From positions 124,001-188,000 of the forward strand of contig CAWDBL010000008.1 in assembly GCA_963800505.1 (NCBI GenBank): 64,000 nt of DNA. Direction: 5' to 3'. The notes below the pieces were generated by a model. That model did no database searches. It was not told the DNA's origin and saw only the letters and a program-made list of their open reading frames with translations. Each line of letters begins with the position of its first letter. Position 1 is the first letter of the stretch. This document shows, in pieces, positions 38,848-46,524 of this stretch. The position numbers were made by a program, and so were the translations under genes. The DNA is from Fodinibacter sp963800505 (lineage in GTDB: Bacteria; Actinomycetota; Actinomycetes; Actinomycetales; Dermatophilaceae).

Positions 38848-38863
38848 CCCCGTCTCCCCTTGC

Positions 38864-38911
38864 GAACGTGGGTGAAAAGCCTCGCCCTACCGACGTACAT
38901 CACCCACGTTC
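38864..38911. repeat. palindromic repeat copy 1 downstream of metH
   Basis: Arms GAACGTGGGTGA (38864-38875) and TCACCCACGTTC (38900-38911), a perfect 12-bp stem with a 24-base loop. It begins 17 bases past the metH stop, so it may also act as a terminator. Confidence 0.7.
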
Positions 38912-38924
38912 CGGAAGTCCTCGG

Positions 38925-38974
38925 CGAACGTGGGTGAAGATCCTCGCCACGACGACGGTCTTCACCCACGTTCG
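38925..38974. repeat. palindromic repeat copy 2 downstream of metH
   Basis: Arms CGAACGTGGGTGAAGA (38925-38940) and TCTTCACCCACGTTCG (38959-38974), a perfect 16-bp stem with an 18-base loop. The arm core is the same as copy 1, in head-to-tail arrangement 61 bases apart. Confidence 0.75.
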
Positions 38975-39028
38975 GCATCCGTCGGCGGGCTGCGGGGGTG
39001 GCGGCGAGGGGATGTCGGTGACCCGGCA

Positions 39029-39034
39029 TACCTT
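39029..39034 (+). promoter_or_regulatory. leaderless -10 of the RecB-family gene
   Basis: TACCTT, six bases before the ATG at 39041; it decides against upstream in-frame starts within the palindromic repeats. Confidence 0.45.
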
Positions 39035-39040
39035 TGCCGC

Positions 39041-39886
39041 ATGACCCCCGCCCTGTCCCCGAGCCGCGCCGCGGACTTCAAGCAGTGCCCGCTGCTGTTC
39101 CGGTTCCGCACGATCGACAAGCTCGAGGGCCCACCGTCCCCCGCCGCCGCGCGCGGCACCCTCGTGCACGCCGTGCTCGAGCACCTCTTCGACCTCCCGG
39201 CCGACCAGCGCACGCCGGAGGCGGCGGTCGCGCTCCTCGAGCCGCGCTGGTCGGCGCTGGTCGAGGAGCGGCCCGAGCTGCAGGTGATGATCGACGACGA
39301 CGAGCTGCTCACCACCGAGAGCTGGTTCGCCGCGGCGCAGGCCCTCGTCGAGCAGTGGTTCGAGCTCGAGGACCCCACCCGGCTCGAGCCGGCCGCCCGC
39401 GAGCTCTACGTCGAGACCGAGGTCGAGGGCCTCACCCTGCGCGGCTACGTCGACCGGCTCGACGTCGCCCCCGACGGCGCGATGCGGGTGGTCGACTACA
39501 AGACCGGCCGCTCCCCCAGCGAGCTGTTCGAGGCCAAGGCGCTGTTCCAGATGAAGTTCTACGCCCTGGTGCTGTGGCGCACCCACGGCGAGATCCCGCG
39601 CCAGCTGCAGCTGGTCTACCTCGGCAACGGTGAGGTCGTGCGCTACGCGCCCGACGAGCGCGACCTGCTCGCCATCGAGCGCAACGTCAAGGCGATCTGG
39701 GATGCCGTGGTGCGCGCCGCACAGACCGGCGACTGGCGCCCGCGCACCTCACGGCTGTGCGACTGGTGCGACTTCCGCGACCTCTGCCCGGCGTGGGGCG
39801 GCACCCCTCCCCCGCTGCCCGAGGGTGCCGGCGTGATCGCGCTCGACCCGGCCCGCTCAGGCGCCGTCGACCCCGCCGAGGAGTGA
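39041..39886 (+). CDS. RecB-family PD-(D/E)XK nuclease with Fe-S cysteines (Rv2119-like)
   Basis: A 281-residue stand-alone nuclease of the RecB/Cas4/AddB C-terminal type, probably a single-strand DNA exonuclease in repair. Active-site residues: GTLVHAVLEHL (motif His), GYVDRLDV (Asp) and VVDYKTG (xK). Cysteines in FKQCPLLF near the N-terminus and CDWCDFRDLC near the C-terminus match a 4Fe-4S cluster. The start at ATG 39041 is supported by the leaderless -10. It overlaps the convergent HAD gene by 30 bases. Confidence 0.88.
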   Translation: MTPALSPSRAADFKQCPLLFRFRTIDKLEGPPSPAAARGTLVHAVLEHLFDLPADQRTPEAAVALLEPRWSALVEERPELQVMIDDDELLTTESWFAAAQALVEQWFELEDPTRLEPAARELYVETEVEGLTLRGYVDRLDVAPDGAMRVVDYKTGRSPSELFEAKALFQMKFYALVLWRTHGEIPRQLQLVYLGNGEVVRYAPDERDLLAIERNVKAIWDAVVRAAQTGDWRPRTSRLCDWCDFRDLCPAWGGTPPPLPEGAGVIALDPARSGAVDPAEE

Positions 39887-40540
39887 GACCGAGGCGGCCA
39901 GCTCGGCGAGCCGGCGGGGGGTGATGCCGGCCAGGCCGTCGACGTGCACCGCCCCTGGCGTCTCGGGCACCGCCACGACGTGCGGCACCGCCAGGGTCGG
40001 CACGCCTGCCGCCACAGCGGAGCGCACCCCCGTGGGCGAGTCCTCGATGGCGACGCAGTCCTGCGGCGACACGCCGAGCAGGCGGGCCGCAGCCCGGTAC
40101 GGCTCGGGGTGCGGCTTGCCGTGGGAGACCTCGTCGCCAGTCACCACCGCGGCGAAGGCCCCGACGGGCAGGGCGGCGACCACGGCGTCGGCCAGCGAGC
40201 GCCACGACATCGTCACGAGCGCACTGGGCACCCCCTGCTGCCGCAGCGCCTCCAGCAGCTCGCGCGCACCGGGCCGCCACGGCACGTGCTCGCGTACCTG
40301 CGCGACCACCCGCTCGAGCAGCTCGTCGACGATCCGCTCCGGTGACCAGGTGATCGGCGAGTGCTCACGGATGAAGGCGGCCGACACCATCAGGTCGTTG
40401 CCCACGAGCTGGTGGGCGAACTCGTCGCTCCAGGTGCCGCCGTGCTCGGCGACGATCGCGTGCTCGGCGGCGATCCAGTAGGGCTCGGTGTCGACCAGGG
40501 TGCCGTCCATGTCCCAGAGCACGGCTGCGGGAAGGCTCAT
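39857..40540 (-). CDS. HAD-superfamily phosphatase, subfamily IA
   Basis: A 227-residue haloacid-dehalogenase-type hydrolase. Motif I is DMDGTLVDTE near residue 10, motif II VTMSW, motif III GKPHPEPYR near 145 and motif IV EDSPTGVRSA near 170; the helical cap lies between motif I and II. The family acts on small phosphometabolites such as phosphoglycolate or beta-phosphoglucomutase substrates; which one cannot be told. It is divergent from the PAC2 gene, 54 bases between start codons. Confidence 0.9.
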   Translation of the reverse strand: MSLPAAVLWDMDGTLVDTEPYWIAAEHAIVAEHGGTWSDEFAHQLVGNDLMVSAAFIREHSPITWSPERIVDELLERVVAQVREHVPWRPGARELLEALRQQGVPSALVTMSWRSLADAVVAALPVGAFAAVVTGDEVSHGKPHPEPYRAAARLLGVSPQDCVAIEDSPTGVRSAVAAGVPTLAVPHVVAVPETPGAVHVDGLAGITPRRLAELAASVSLLGGVDGA

Positions 40541-40594
40541 GGGCCGCAAGCCTAGTGAGCCGTAGGGTGGAGACCTGACGACAGGAGGGTGCGA

Positions 40595-41443
40595 GTGATC
40601 GAGCTCGAAGACCTGCCCGAGCTGAAGGACGCGGTCATGATCGCCGCCTTCGAGGGCTGGAACGACGCCGGCGAGGCCGCGAGCGCGGTCATCGAGCACC
40701 TTGCCGAGATCTGGGACGCCGAGGTCGTGGCAGCGCTCGACCCCGAGGACTACTACGACTTCCAGGTGAACCGGCCCCGGGTGCTGCTCGAGAACGGCCG
40801 GCGCCGCATCAGCTGGCGCACCACCCGCATCCTCGTGGCCACCAACACCTCCCTCGGGCGCGACGTGGTGCTGGTGCAGGGCGTCGAGCCGTCCTTCCGG
40901 TGGCGGGCCTTCGCGATCGAGCTGATGGAGCTGGCCCAGGCCGCCGACGTCTCGATGGTCGTGACCCTCGGCGCGCTGATGGCCGACGTCGCGCACTCCC
41001 GCCCCATCCCGGTGTCCGCCACCTCCGACAGCGAGGACACCCGACACCGTCACGACCTCGAGATGAGCAGCTACGAGGGACCCACCGGCATCGTCGGGGT
41101 TCTCGCGGATGCCGCGACCCAGGTGGGCGTCCCGTCGGTCTCCTGCTGGGCTGCGGTCCCGCACTACGCGGGTCACAGCCCGTCGCCCAAGGCCACCCTC
41201 GCCCTCGTCAGCCGGCTCGAGGACCTCCTCGACGGCCCGATCGAGCACGGGGAGCTCGACGAGGACTCGCACGCGTGGGAGCGCGGCATCAACGAGCTGG
41301 CCGCCTCCGACACCGAGGTCGCCGAGTACGTCGAGAGCCTCGAGGAGGCCCAGGACACCGCCGACCTGCCGGAGGCGAGCGGCGACGCCATCGCCAAGGA
41401 GTTCGAGCGCTACCTGCGCCGGCGCAGCACCGACGAGGGTTGA
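40595..41443 (+). CDS. PAC2-family (proteasome assembly chaperone-like) protein
   Basis: A 282-residue member of the PAC2 family (Rv2125-like). Landmarks: MIAAFEGWNDAGEAAS near residue 15, VLVQGVEPSFRWRAF, VVTLGALMADVAHSRPIPV, then a Ser/Glu-rich C-terminal region. The fold resembles purine-nucleoside-phosphorylase-type chaperones; a role with the proteasome is suggested by homology to eukaryotic PAC2 but is not shown in bacteria. GTG at 40595 was chosen because AGGAGG (40583-40588) is six bases away; it directly abuts the GTG at 40589. Confidence 0.88.
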   Translation: MIELEDLPELKDAVMIAAFEGWNDAGEAASAVIEHLAEIWDAEVVAALDPEDYYDFQVNRPRVLLENGRRRISWRTTRILVATNTSLGRDVVLVQGVEPSFRWRAFAIELMELAQAADVSMVVTLGALMADVAHSRPIPVSATSDSEDTRHRHDLEMSSYEGPTGIVGVLADAATQVGVPSVSCWAAVPHYAGHSPSPKATLALVSRLEDLLDGPIEHGELDEDSHAWERGINELAASDTEVAEYVESLEEAQDTADLPEASGDAIAKEFERYLRRRSTDEG

Positions 41444-41457
41444 CCCCCGGCACAGGC

Positions 41458-41495
41458 AAGGGCCCGCGAACCCAGTGCTGGGTTCGCGGGCCCTT
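41458..41495. terminator. strong hairpin terminator after the PAC2 gene
   Basis: A perfect 17-bp stem: AAGGGCCCGCGAACCCA (41458-41474), loop GTGC, and its complement ending in CTT at 41495. It starts 14 bases after the PAC2 stop. Symmetric, so it may work in both directions. Confidence 0.8.
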
Positions 41496-41512
41496 CGTGC
41501 CAGTTCAGAACC

Positions 41513-41549
41513 TCCGCTGCAGGGGGGGACGGGAGTTCCGGATCAAGCA
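41513..41549. repeat. 37-bp direct repeat, copy 1
   Basis: Begins TCCGCTGCAGGGGGG and ends TCAAGCA. It matches copy 2 at 33 of 37 positions; the copies lie 467 bases apart. Confidence 0.75.
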
Positions 41550-41780
41550 CTTCAGGGTAGCGCCGCATCCCCACCCTTCGGATTCGGGTGTGACCCCGGT
41601 CGCACGTCCTGGGAGGGGCCCGGCTCAGTGATCTCTCAGCGGCGAGGCCCTCGCCTGGGCGGTGCGCCATGGAGTCTGCGGGGTGCCGTGCTAGCAGCGG
41701 CCTCCCGGACTGCGTTGGCGGACAGGGGCTTTCCCACCGTTATCCGCATTGGAACAACGACCGACGACAACCGATGAACA

Positions 41781-41815
41781 CCGCGCGATGCGCGGCGCAC
41801 AGGACAGTCCTGTGC
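41781..41815. repeat. two adjoining perfect palindromes
   Basis: CCGCGC-GAT-GCGCGG (41781-41795) followed after one base by GCACAGGAC-A-GTCCTGTGC (41797-41815). The second looks like a protein-binding operator rather than a terminator. Confidence 0.55.
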
Positions 41816-41910
41816 ACCTGCGCTAGTACGTGCCCGAGCGAGTTCGGTTCTCCCAGAAGGACCGTCAACCATGTTGAGGTGCGGCAGCCTCCAGGAGAAA
41901 ATGGGCCGAA

Positions 41911-41969
41911 AAGCACGAAGTCCACGAAAGCCGGTGTCTCGCCGGGCTTCCGTGGAACTCCGTGTGCTT
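41911..41969. terminator. long imperfect hairpin, possible mshC terminator
   Basis: Inner arms CCACGAAAGCC (41922-41932) and GGCTTCCGTGG (41945-41955) pair with one mismatch; outer arms AAGCAC (41911-41916) and GTGCTT (41964-41969) also pair. It lies 160 bases downstream of mshC on its strand. Confidence 0.4.
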
Positions 41970-41979
41970 GATCGGAGCT

Positions 41980-42016
41980 TCCGCTGCAGGGGGGTACGGG
42001 AGTTCTTGTTCAAGCA
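41980..42016. repeat. 37-bp direct repeat, copy 2
   Basis: Same orientation as copy 1 (41513-41549), beginning TCCGCTGCAGGGGGG and ending TCAAGCA; four mismatches. Confidence 0.75.
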
Positions 42017-42128
42017 AGGCAAACGTAGCGTGTCAGCCGGTGCCCGCGTCACGGAATCAGCAACCCTCGCGCAGCCTCACTCAGCACGTTCTCAGCGAGG
42101 CAGGCCCGCCCAACAGACCGGGGTCGGG

Positions 42129-43382
42129 TCAGAGGCGCACACCGAGCACGGCATCCACGGTGCGCGCCACCAGCCCGGGCGCTGCGGCGTCATCCCACTG
42201 GCCGGCCAGGGTGCGCTCGGCCCACGCGTCGACGGCGGCCAACGCGCCTCGGGTGTCGAGGTCCGCGGCGATGGCCGAGCGCACCGACGCGATGGTCGCG
42301 GTCGCCTCGGCGCCCTGGTTGACCGACAGCGCCTCGCGCCACCGGGCGAGCCTGGCCTCGGCAGCTTCGAGCAGGTCGGGGGTGTACTCCCAGTCGGTGC
42401 GGTAGTGCTGGTCGAGCAGCACCAGCCGGATGGCCATCGGGTCGACGCCATCGGCACGCAGCTTCGACACCAGCACCAGGTTGCCGCGCGACTTGCTCAT
42501 CTTGGCGCCCTCGAAGCCGACCATCGCCTGGTGCACGTAGAGCCGGGCGAAGACGTCGCCACCGGTCAGGGCGGTGGCCTGCACGGCGCTCATCTCGTGG
42601 TGGGGGAACACCAGGTCGGTGCCCCCACCCTTGACGTCGAAGGGATGGCCGAGGTGCTTCAAGGAGATCGCGGTGCACTCGATGTGCCAGCCCGGCCGGC
42701 CGGCGCCGAGCACGTCGTCGTCCCACGAGGGCTCACCCTCACGCGCGGCGCGCCACAGCAGGGGGTCGAACCGGCCGCGTTTACCGGCCCGATCGGGGTC
42801 GCCACCGCGCTCGGCGAAGACGGCATCCATCTGCTCCGGGGTCCACCCGGAGACGGACCCGAAGGTGGGCGCCTGGGCGAGGTCGAGGTACACGTCGTCG
42901 CCCGGGCCCTCGTGCGCGGGCAGGGCGACCCGGTATGCCGTGCCGTCAGCCAGCAGGGCGCGCACCTCACGGATGATCTCGGCCATCGACTCGACGACGC
43001 CGACGTAGGCCATCGGTGGGATGACCGCCAGGGCCGTCATGTCCTCGCGGAAGAGGTCGATCTCGGCGGTGGCCAGCTCGCGCCAGTCACGGCCGTCACG
43101 CGCGGCCCGCTCGAGCAGCGGGTCGTCGATGTCGGTGACGTTCTGCACGTACTCGACCTGGTGGCCGGCGTCGCGCAGGGCCCGGCCGACGAGGTCGAAG
43201 GTGACGTAGGTGGCGGCGTGCCCGAGGTGGGTGGCGTCGTAGGGCGTGATGCCGCAGACGTAGAGCCGGGCCACCGGGCCTGCGTCGACCGGTTGCACGG
43301 ACCTGCTCTGCGTGTCGAACAGTGAGAGCGGGTCACCGTGGCCGGGCACGGCGGGGACGAAGGGGGCGGGCCACGATTTCAC
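42129..43382 (-). CDS. mshC: cysteine:1D-myo-inositol 2-amino-2-deoxy-glucopyranoside ligase
   Basis: ATP-dependent step of mycothiol synthesis joining cysteine to GlcN-Ins. The 417-residue protein is CysS-like: YVCGITPYDATHLGHA (zinc Cys and the HIGH-type motif) near residues 41-56, WHIECTAISLKHLG with the second zinc Cys, FPHHEMSAVQA, and AKMSKSRGN (KMSKS). It lacks the long anticodon-binding tail of cysteinyl-tRNA synthetases, and the T-x-L-G-H form is as in MshC. GTG at 43382, with TAGTCT (43389-43394) six bases upstream, so it may also be transcribed alone. Synteny with Rv2130c agrees. Confidence 0.95.
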   Translation of the reverse strand: MKSWPAPFVPAVPGHGDPLSLFDTQSRSVQPVDAGPVARLYVCGITPYDATHLGHAATYVTFDLVGRALRDAGHQVEYVQNVTDIDDPLLERAARDGRDWRELATAEIDLFREDMTALAVIPPMAYVGVVESMAEIIREVRALLADGTAYRVALPAHEGPGDDVYLDLAQAPTFGSVSGWTPEQMDAVFAERGGDPDRAGKRGRFDPLLWRAAREGEPSWDDDVLGAGRPGWHIECTAISLKHLGHPFDVKGGGTDLVFPHHEMSAVQATALTGGDVFARLYVHQAMVGFEGAKMSKSRGNLVLVSKLRADGVDPMAIRLVLLDQHYRTDWEYTPDLLEAAEARLARWREALSVNQGAEATATIASVRSAIAADLDTRGALAAVDAWAERTLAGQWDDAAAPGLVARTVDAVLGVRL

Positions 43383-43388
43383 CGGGCA

Positions 43389-43394
43389 AGACTA
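43389..43394 (-). promoter_or_regulatory. leaderless -10 of mshC
   Basis: TAGTCT on the minus strand, six bases before the mshC GTG, inside the 23-base gap after the SCO1664-type gene. Confidence 0.4.
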
Positions 43395-43405
43395 CGGGGC
43401 GACGA

Positions 43406-44221
43406 CTACAGCGCCGGCCACGGGATCGCGGGCCAGCCAGGCCGCGGCGCCGGGTGCCGCCGGGTGCGCAGCAGCGACTCCGTGCGCTGCTGCAGCGCCC
43501 GAACCTCGGCGCGGGTCAGCAGCGTCGTCAGCTCGTCGGCCAAGCCCTGTCGAAGCGCGTCGTGCAGCGTCTCGAGCCGGCCCAGGTCGGCGTCCGGAAC
43601 GGGCTCGCCGGCCCAGCCCCACAGCACCGTGCGCAGCTTGGGCTCGACGGACAGGCTGACGCCGTGGTCGCAGCCACGCACGAGTTCGCCGTCGCGCAGC
43701 AGGTGGCCGCCCTTGCGGTCGGAGTTGTTGAGCACGGCGTCGAACACCGCCACGGTGCGCAGCGCCGGCTCGGGGCTGTGCGACACGACCACGGGCCGCC
43801 CACCGGGTGACTCACCCTCGAGCACGACCACCCACCCGTCGGGCACCCGGCTGGCCGGGGTCACGTCGACCAGCGGCTCGGCCCCGCCGTCGACCGGCCC
43901 CACCCACAGCTGCACCGAGCCCGGGCCGAGGGGGCCGTTGCGCAGCACAGTGGGAGGCACGACCTCGAAGCCTCCGGCAGCGCTGACCAGGTAGGCCGCC
44001 CGCTCACGGGCGACCAGGGTGCCGTCGGGGTAGTCCCAGAGCGGACGCTCGCTGGCCTCCGGCTTGTGGATGACGAGCACGGGCTCGGCACCGGCATCTT
44101 CACCGGGGGCCTGGACCGAGCAGAGCAGCGCGCCGTTGGAGGAGTCGACGATCCGGCCGACCGGGGTGAGGACCCCGCTCGCCAGGAGGTCGACGACGTC
44201 AGCGCCGGTATCCGTTGGCAC
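43406..44221 (-). CDS. SCO1664-family protein, PI3/4-kinase-like fold
   Basis: A 271-residue protein of the actinobacterial SCO1664 family, function unknown. The C-terminal half carries kinase-like landmarks: a catalytic-loop-like FDAVLNNSDRKGGHLL near residue 180 and a metal-binding-loop-like CDHGVSL near 205, resembling phosphatidylinositol 3/4-kinase and HipA folds; VLVIHKPEASERPLWDYPDG resembles the ATP-binding Lys segment. GTG at 44221 makes a 23-base overlap with the DUF3090 gene, so translation is coupled. Substrate unknown. Confidence 0.85.
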   Translation of the reverse strand: MPTDTGADVVDLLASGVLTPVGRIVDSSNGALLCSVQAPGEDAGAEPVLVIHKPEASERPLWDYPDGTLVARERAAYLVSAAGGFEVVPPTVLRNGPLGPGSVQLWVGPVDGGAEPLVDVTPASRVPDGWVVVLEGESPGGRPVVVSHSPEPALRTVAVFDAVLNNSDRKGGHLLRDGELVRGCDHGVSLSVEPKLRTVLWGWAGEPVPDADLGRLETLHDALRQGLADELTTLLTRAEVRALQQRTESLLRTRRHPAPRPGWPAIPWPAL

Positions 44222-44717
44222 GAGGGCAGATGTGGCCGGTGGGGTCCAGCGGCTGGCCGCAGAACGGGCAGGAGGGGCGGCCGGCGGACACGACCGCACC
44301 GCACCGTCGGGCGAAGGCCCGCGCCGCCGCGGGGCTGAGCACGACGCGCAGGCTCTGCACGGTGTCCTCGTCGGACTCCTCGGCCTCTTCGGGGTCGGCG
44401 TCGTGGCACTCGATGACGAGCACGTTGCGCACGGGGTCCCAGGCCAGGGCGAGGGTGTCGACGCGGAACTCGTCCTCGATGGGGGTGGCGAGGGGTTCGG
44501 TGTCACCGCCACCGAGCGGCTCGGTGGCGGTGCCCTCGGCGTGCGCGTCGAGCAGCTCGTTGACCCGGTCGGCGAGCACGCTGACCTGGACCTTCTCGAG
44601 CGAGACCGACACGAGCCGCCCCTCGCCGCTCGCCTGGAGGAAGAACGTGCGGCCGCCGGGCGGCCCGACGGTCCCGGCGACGAATCGCTCGGGCGGGTCG
44701 AACACGGTTGCTGGCAT
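44199..44717 (-). CDS. DUF3090 family protein with C-terminal zinc ribbon
   Basis: A 172-residue conserved actinobacterial protein. It begins FDPPERFVAGTVGPPGGRTFFLQA, a beta-rich start typical of the family, and ends in a cysteine pattern (RRCGAVVSAGRPSCPFCGQP, then HICP) consistent with zinc binding. Function unknown. It overlaps the SCO1664-type gene by 23 bases and follows cbiO by ten. The histidine phosphatase that normally adjoins it lies on the far side of the metal transporter genes. Confidence 0.9.
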   Translation of the reverse strand: MPATVFDPPERFVAGTVGPPGGRTFFLQASGEGRLVSVSLEKVQVSVLADRVNELLDAHAEGTATEPLGGGDTEPLATPIEDEFRVDTLALAWDPVRNVLVIECHDADPEEAEESDEDTVQSLRVVLSPAAARAFARRCGAVVSAGRPSCPFCGQPLDPTGHICPRANGYRR

Positions 44718-44727
44718 GGGCACCACC

Positions 44728-45459
44728 CTAGATCGAGAACCCGACGGGCAGCTCCAGGCGGTGTCGAGCCATGAAGACCTCGTCGCCGAGCACCGCGCGG
44801 GTGGGGCCGTCGGCGACGACGACGCCCTCCGACAGCACGACCGACCGTTCGCACAGCTCCACGGCGTAGGGCAGGTCGTGGGTGACCATGAGCACCGTGA
44901 CGTCGAGCGAGCGCAGGATGCCGGCCAGCTCGCGCCGCGACGCCGGGTCGAGGTTCGACGACGGCTCGTCGAGCACCAGGATCTCGGGCCGCATGGCCAG
45001 CACGGTGGCGATGGCGACCCGCCGCCGCTGGCCGAAGGACAGGTGGTGCGGCGCGCGGTCGGCGAGGTCGCCCACGCCCACGAGGTCGAGCGCCTCGACC
45101 ACCCGGGCCTCCAGCTCGTCGCCGCGCAGGCCAAGGTTGGCCGGCCCGAAGGCCACGTCGTCACGCACCGTGGGCATGAAGAGCTGGTCGTCGGGGTCCT
45201 GGAAGACGATGCCGACCCGGCGCCGCACCTCGAGCAGGTTCGCGTCGGTCACCGGCAGCCCCGAGACGGTCACGCTGCCGGCACCGGGCGTCAGGATGCC
45301 GTTGAGGTGCAGCACCAGCGTCGTCTTGCCGGCGCCGTTGGGCCCGAGCAGGGCCACCCGCTCCCCCGGGTGCACGTGCAGGTCGACGCCGAAGAGTGCC
45401 TGGTGCCCACCGGGGTAGGCGTAGGCGACGCCGCTCAGGTCGAGGACGGGAACGCTCAT
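44728..45459 (-). CDS. cbiO: cobalt/nickel ECF transporter ATPase CbiO
   Basis: Cytoplasmic ATPase of the metal ECF transporter, 243 residues. Walker A GPNGAGKTT near residue 38, Q-loop FQDPDDQLF near 82, ABC signature LSFGQRRRV near 137 and Walker B ILVLDEPSSNLD near 160. The Q-loop DPDDQLF pattern is typical of ECF ATPases. ATG at 45459 overlaps the cbiQ stop by four bases. Confidence 0.95.
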   Translation of the reverse strand: MSVPVLDLSGVAYAYPGGHQALFGVDLHVHPGERVALLGPNGAGKTTLVLHLNGILTPGAGSVTVSGLPVTDANLLEVRRRVGIVFQDPDDQLFMPTVRDDVAFGPANLGLRGDELEARVVEALDLVGVGDLADRAPHHLSFGQRRRVAIATVLAMRPEILVLDEPSSNLDPASRRELAGILRSLDVTVLMVTHDLPYAVELCERSVVLSEGVVVADGPTRAVLGDEVFMARHRLELPVGFSI

Positions 45460-46217
45460 CCGACCCGCACCCCCACGGTGACCGCGGCGGCCACGGCCGC
45501 CGGCGCGAGCGCGAGCACCCACTGCGCCGGCGACGCGGCGAGGGGCGCGGTGACCGGCATCCGGCCCGACCAGCCGCGGCTCACCATCGCGAGGTGCACC
45601 CGCTCGCCGCGCTCGTAGCTGCGGATGAACAGCGCCCCGGTGCTCGCGGCCAGCGCGGGCCAGGCCCGCACGGAGCGGGCGGTGAAGCCGCGGGAGGTGC
45701 GGGCGACCCGCATCCGGCGCAGCTGGTCGCCGACGACGTCGACGTAGCGCACCATGAACCCGGTGATGGTGACCAGGGTGTCGGGCACCCGCAGGTGCTG
45801 CAGGGCGCGCACGAAGTCGCGCGGGCGCGTCGTGACGGCGAAGGCCACCGCCACGAGGACACCGCAGGTGCCCTTGAGCAGCAGTGCAACGGCTGCGTCG
45901 AGGCCGGCCTGCGAGACGGCGACCGGCCCGAGGGCGACCTGCGGGCCGACCGCGACGAACGGCAGCAGCAGCGCGAACACCACGAAGGGCAGCTCCACGG
46001 CCAGCCGCGGCAGCAGGTACCGCACCGGCACCCGGGTGCTCGCCAGCACGCCCACGGCCACGAGGACCAGGGCCAGGAGCGCCAGATGCTGCTGCGGCGG
46101 CACCGACACCACGAGCAGCACGAAGGCGAGCAGCCCGACCAGCTTGGCGTGCGCCGGCATCCGGTGCAGCGTCGTGCTGCCCTCGACGTGCAGGTGCGCG
46201 GAGGGACCCGAGCCCAC
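45456..46217 (-). CDS. cbiQ: cobalt/nickel ECF transporter membrane subunit CbiQ
   Basis: The T-component of the transporter, 253 residues with five to six membrane helices between residues 25 and 250. The coupling-helix motifs ARTSRGFT (Ala-Arg-x-x-x-Gly) near 165 and SYERGERVHLAMVSRGW near 200 contact CbiO. GTG at 46217 lies one base beyond the preceding stop at 46219, so it is tightly operonic. Confidence 0.93.
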   Translation of the reverse strand: MGSGPSAHLHVEGSTTLHRMPAHAKLVGLLAFVLLVVSVPPQQHLALLALVLVAVGVLASTRVPVRYLLPRLAVELPFVVFALLLPFVAVGPQVALGPVAVSQAGLDAAVALLLKGTCGVLVAVAFAVTTRPRDFVRALQHLRVPDTLVTITGFMVRYVDVVGDQLRRMRVARTSRGFTARSVRAWPALAASTGALFIRSYERGERVHLAMVSRGWSGRMPVTAPLAASPAQWVLALAPAAVAAAVTVGVRVG

Positions 46218-46218
46218 C

Positions 46219-46524
46219 TCAGTCCTCGCTCCGCGGCGCGCGGCGCCGCAGGAGGAGGACGAGCCCGGTCATGAGCAGCCCGACCACGGCCAGCCCGACC
46301 AGGCCGGCCAGCCCGCCGGACAGCCGTGCGTCGCGGACTCCGGACACCGAGTAGTCGGCCAAGGGCGAGCCTGAGGTCGCGGAGCTGCGCCCGGTGTCGG
46401 CGAAGCCGAGCGACTCCGCGACGAAGGTCAGGCCGTCGGGGTGGCCCGACGCGTAGAACGACAGCACGCCGGCGATGAGGGCGCTCACCACCAGCCCGAT
46501 CACGACGAGGCGGCGGGTGCTCAC
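46219..46524 (-). CDS. PDGLE-domain accessory subunit (CbiN-like role)
   Basis: A 101-residue protein with two membrane helices (VVIGLVVSALIAGVLSFYAS; LAGLVGLAVVGLLMTGLVLLL) flanking an extracytoplasmic loop with HPDGLTFVAESLGF, the PDGLE signature. It replaces CbiN in many cobalt/nickel ECF systems and is needed for metal capture by CbiM. GTG at 46524 overlaps the cbiM stop by four bases. Confidence 0.9.
   Translation of the reverse strand: MSTRRLVVIGLVVSALIAGVLSFYASGHPDGLTFVAESLGFADTGRSSATSGSPLADYSVSGVRDARLSGGLAGLVGLAVVGLLMTGLVLLLRRRAPRSED

Larger units (their letters stand above)
41496..42128. other. 633-bp non-coding stretch between convergent genes
   Basis: No convincing coding frame, tRNA or known RNA. 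It has lower G+C than its surroundings by eye (for example 41880-41930). It holds a 37-bp direct repeat at each end, two adjoining palindromes and a long imperfect hairpin, each listed separately. As both flanking genes (PAC2 and mshC) point into it, no promoter is needed here. Confidence 0.7.

Noticed and set aside
41496..42128. tRNA or insertion-sequence transposase in the repeat-bearing gap
   Set aside because: No cloverleaf could be drawn and no frame shows DDE or HUH motifs; open frames there have no coding-like composition.
42129..43382. Cysteinyl-tRNA synthetase
   Set aside because: Length (417 residues), missing anticodon-binding tail, and synteny with mycothiol-region genes favour MshC.
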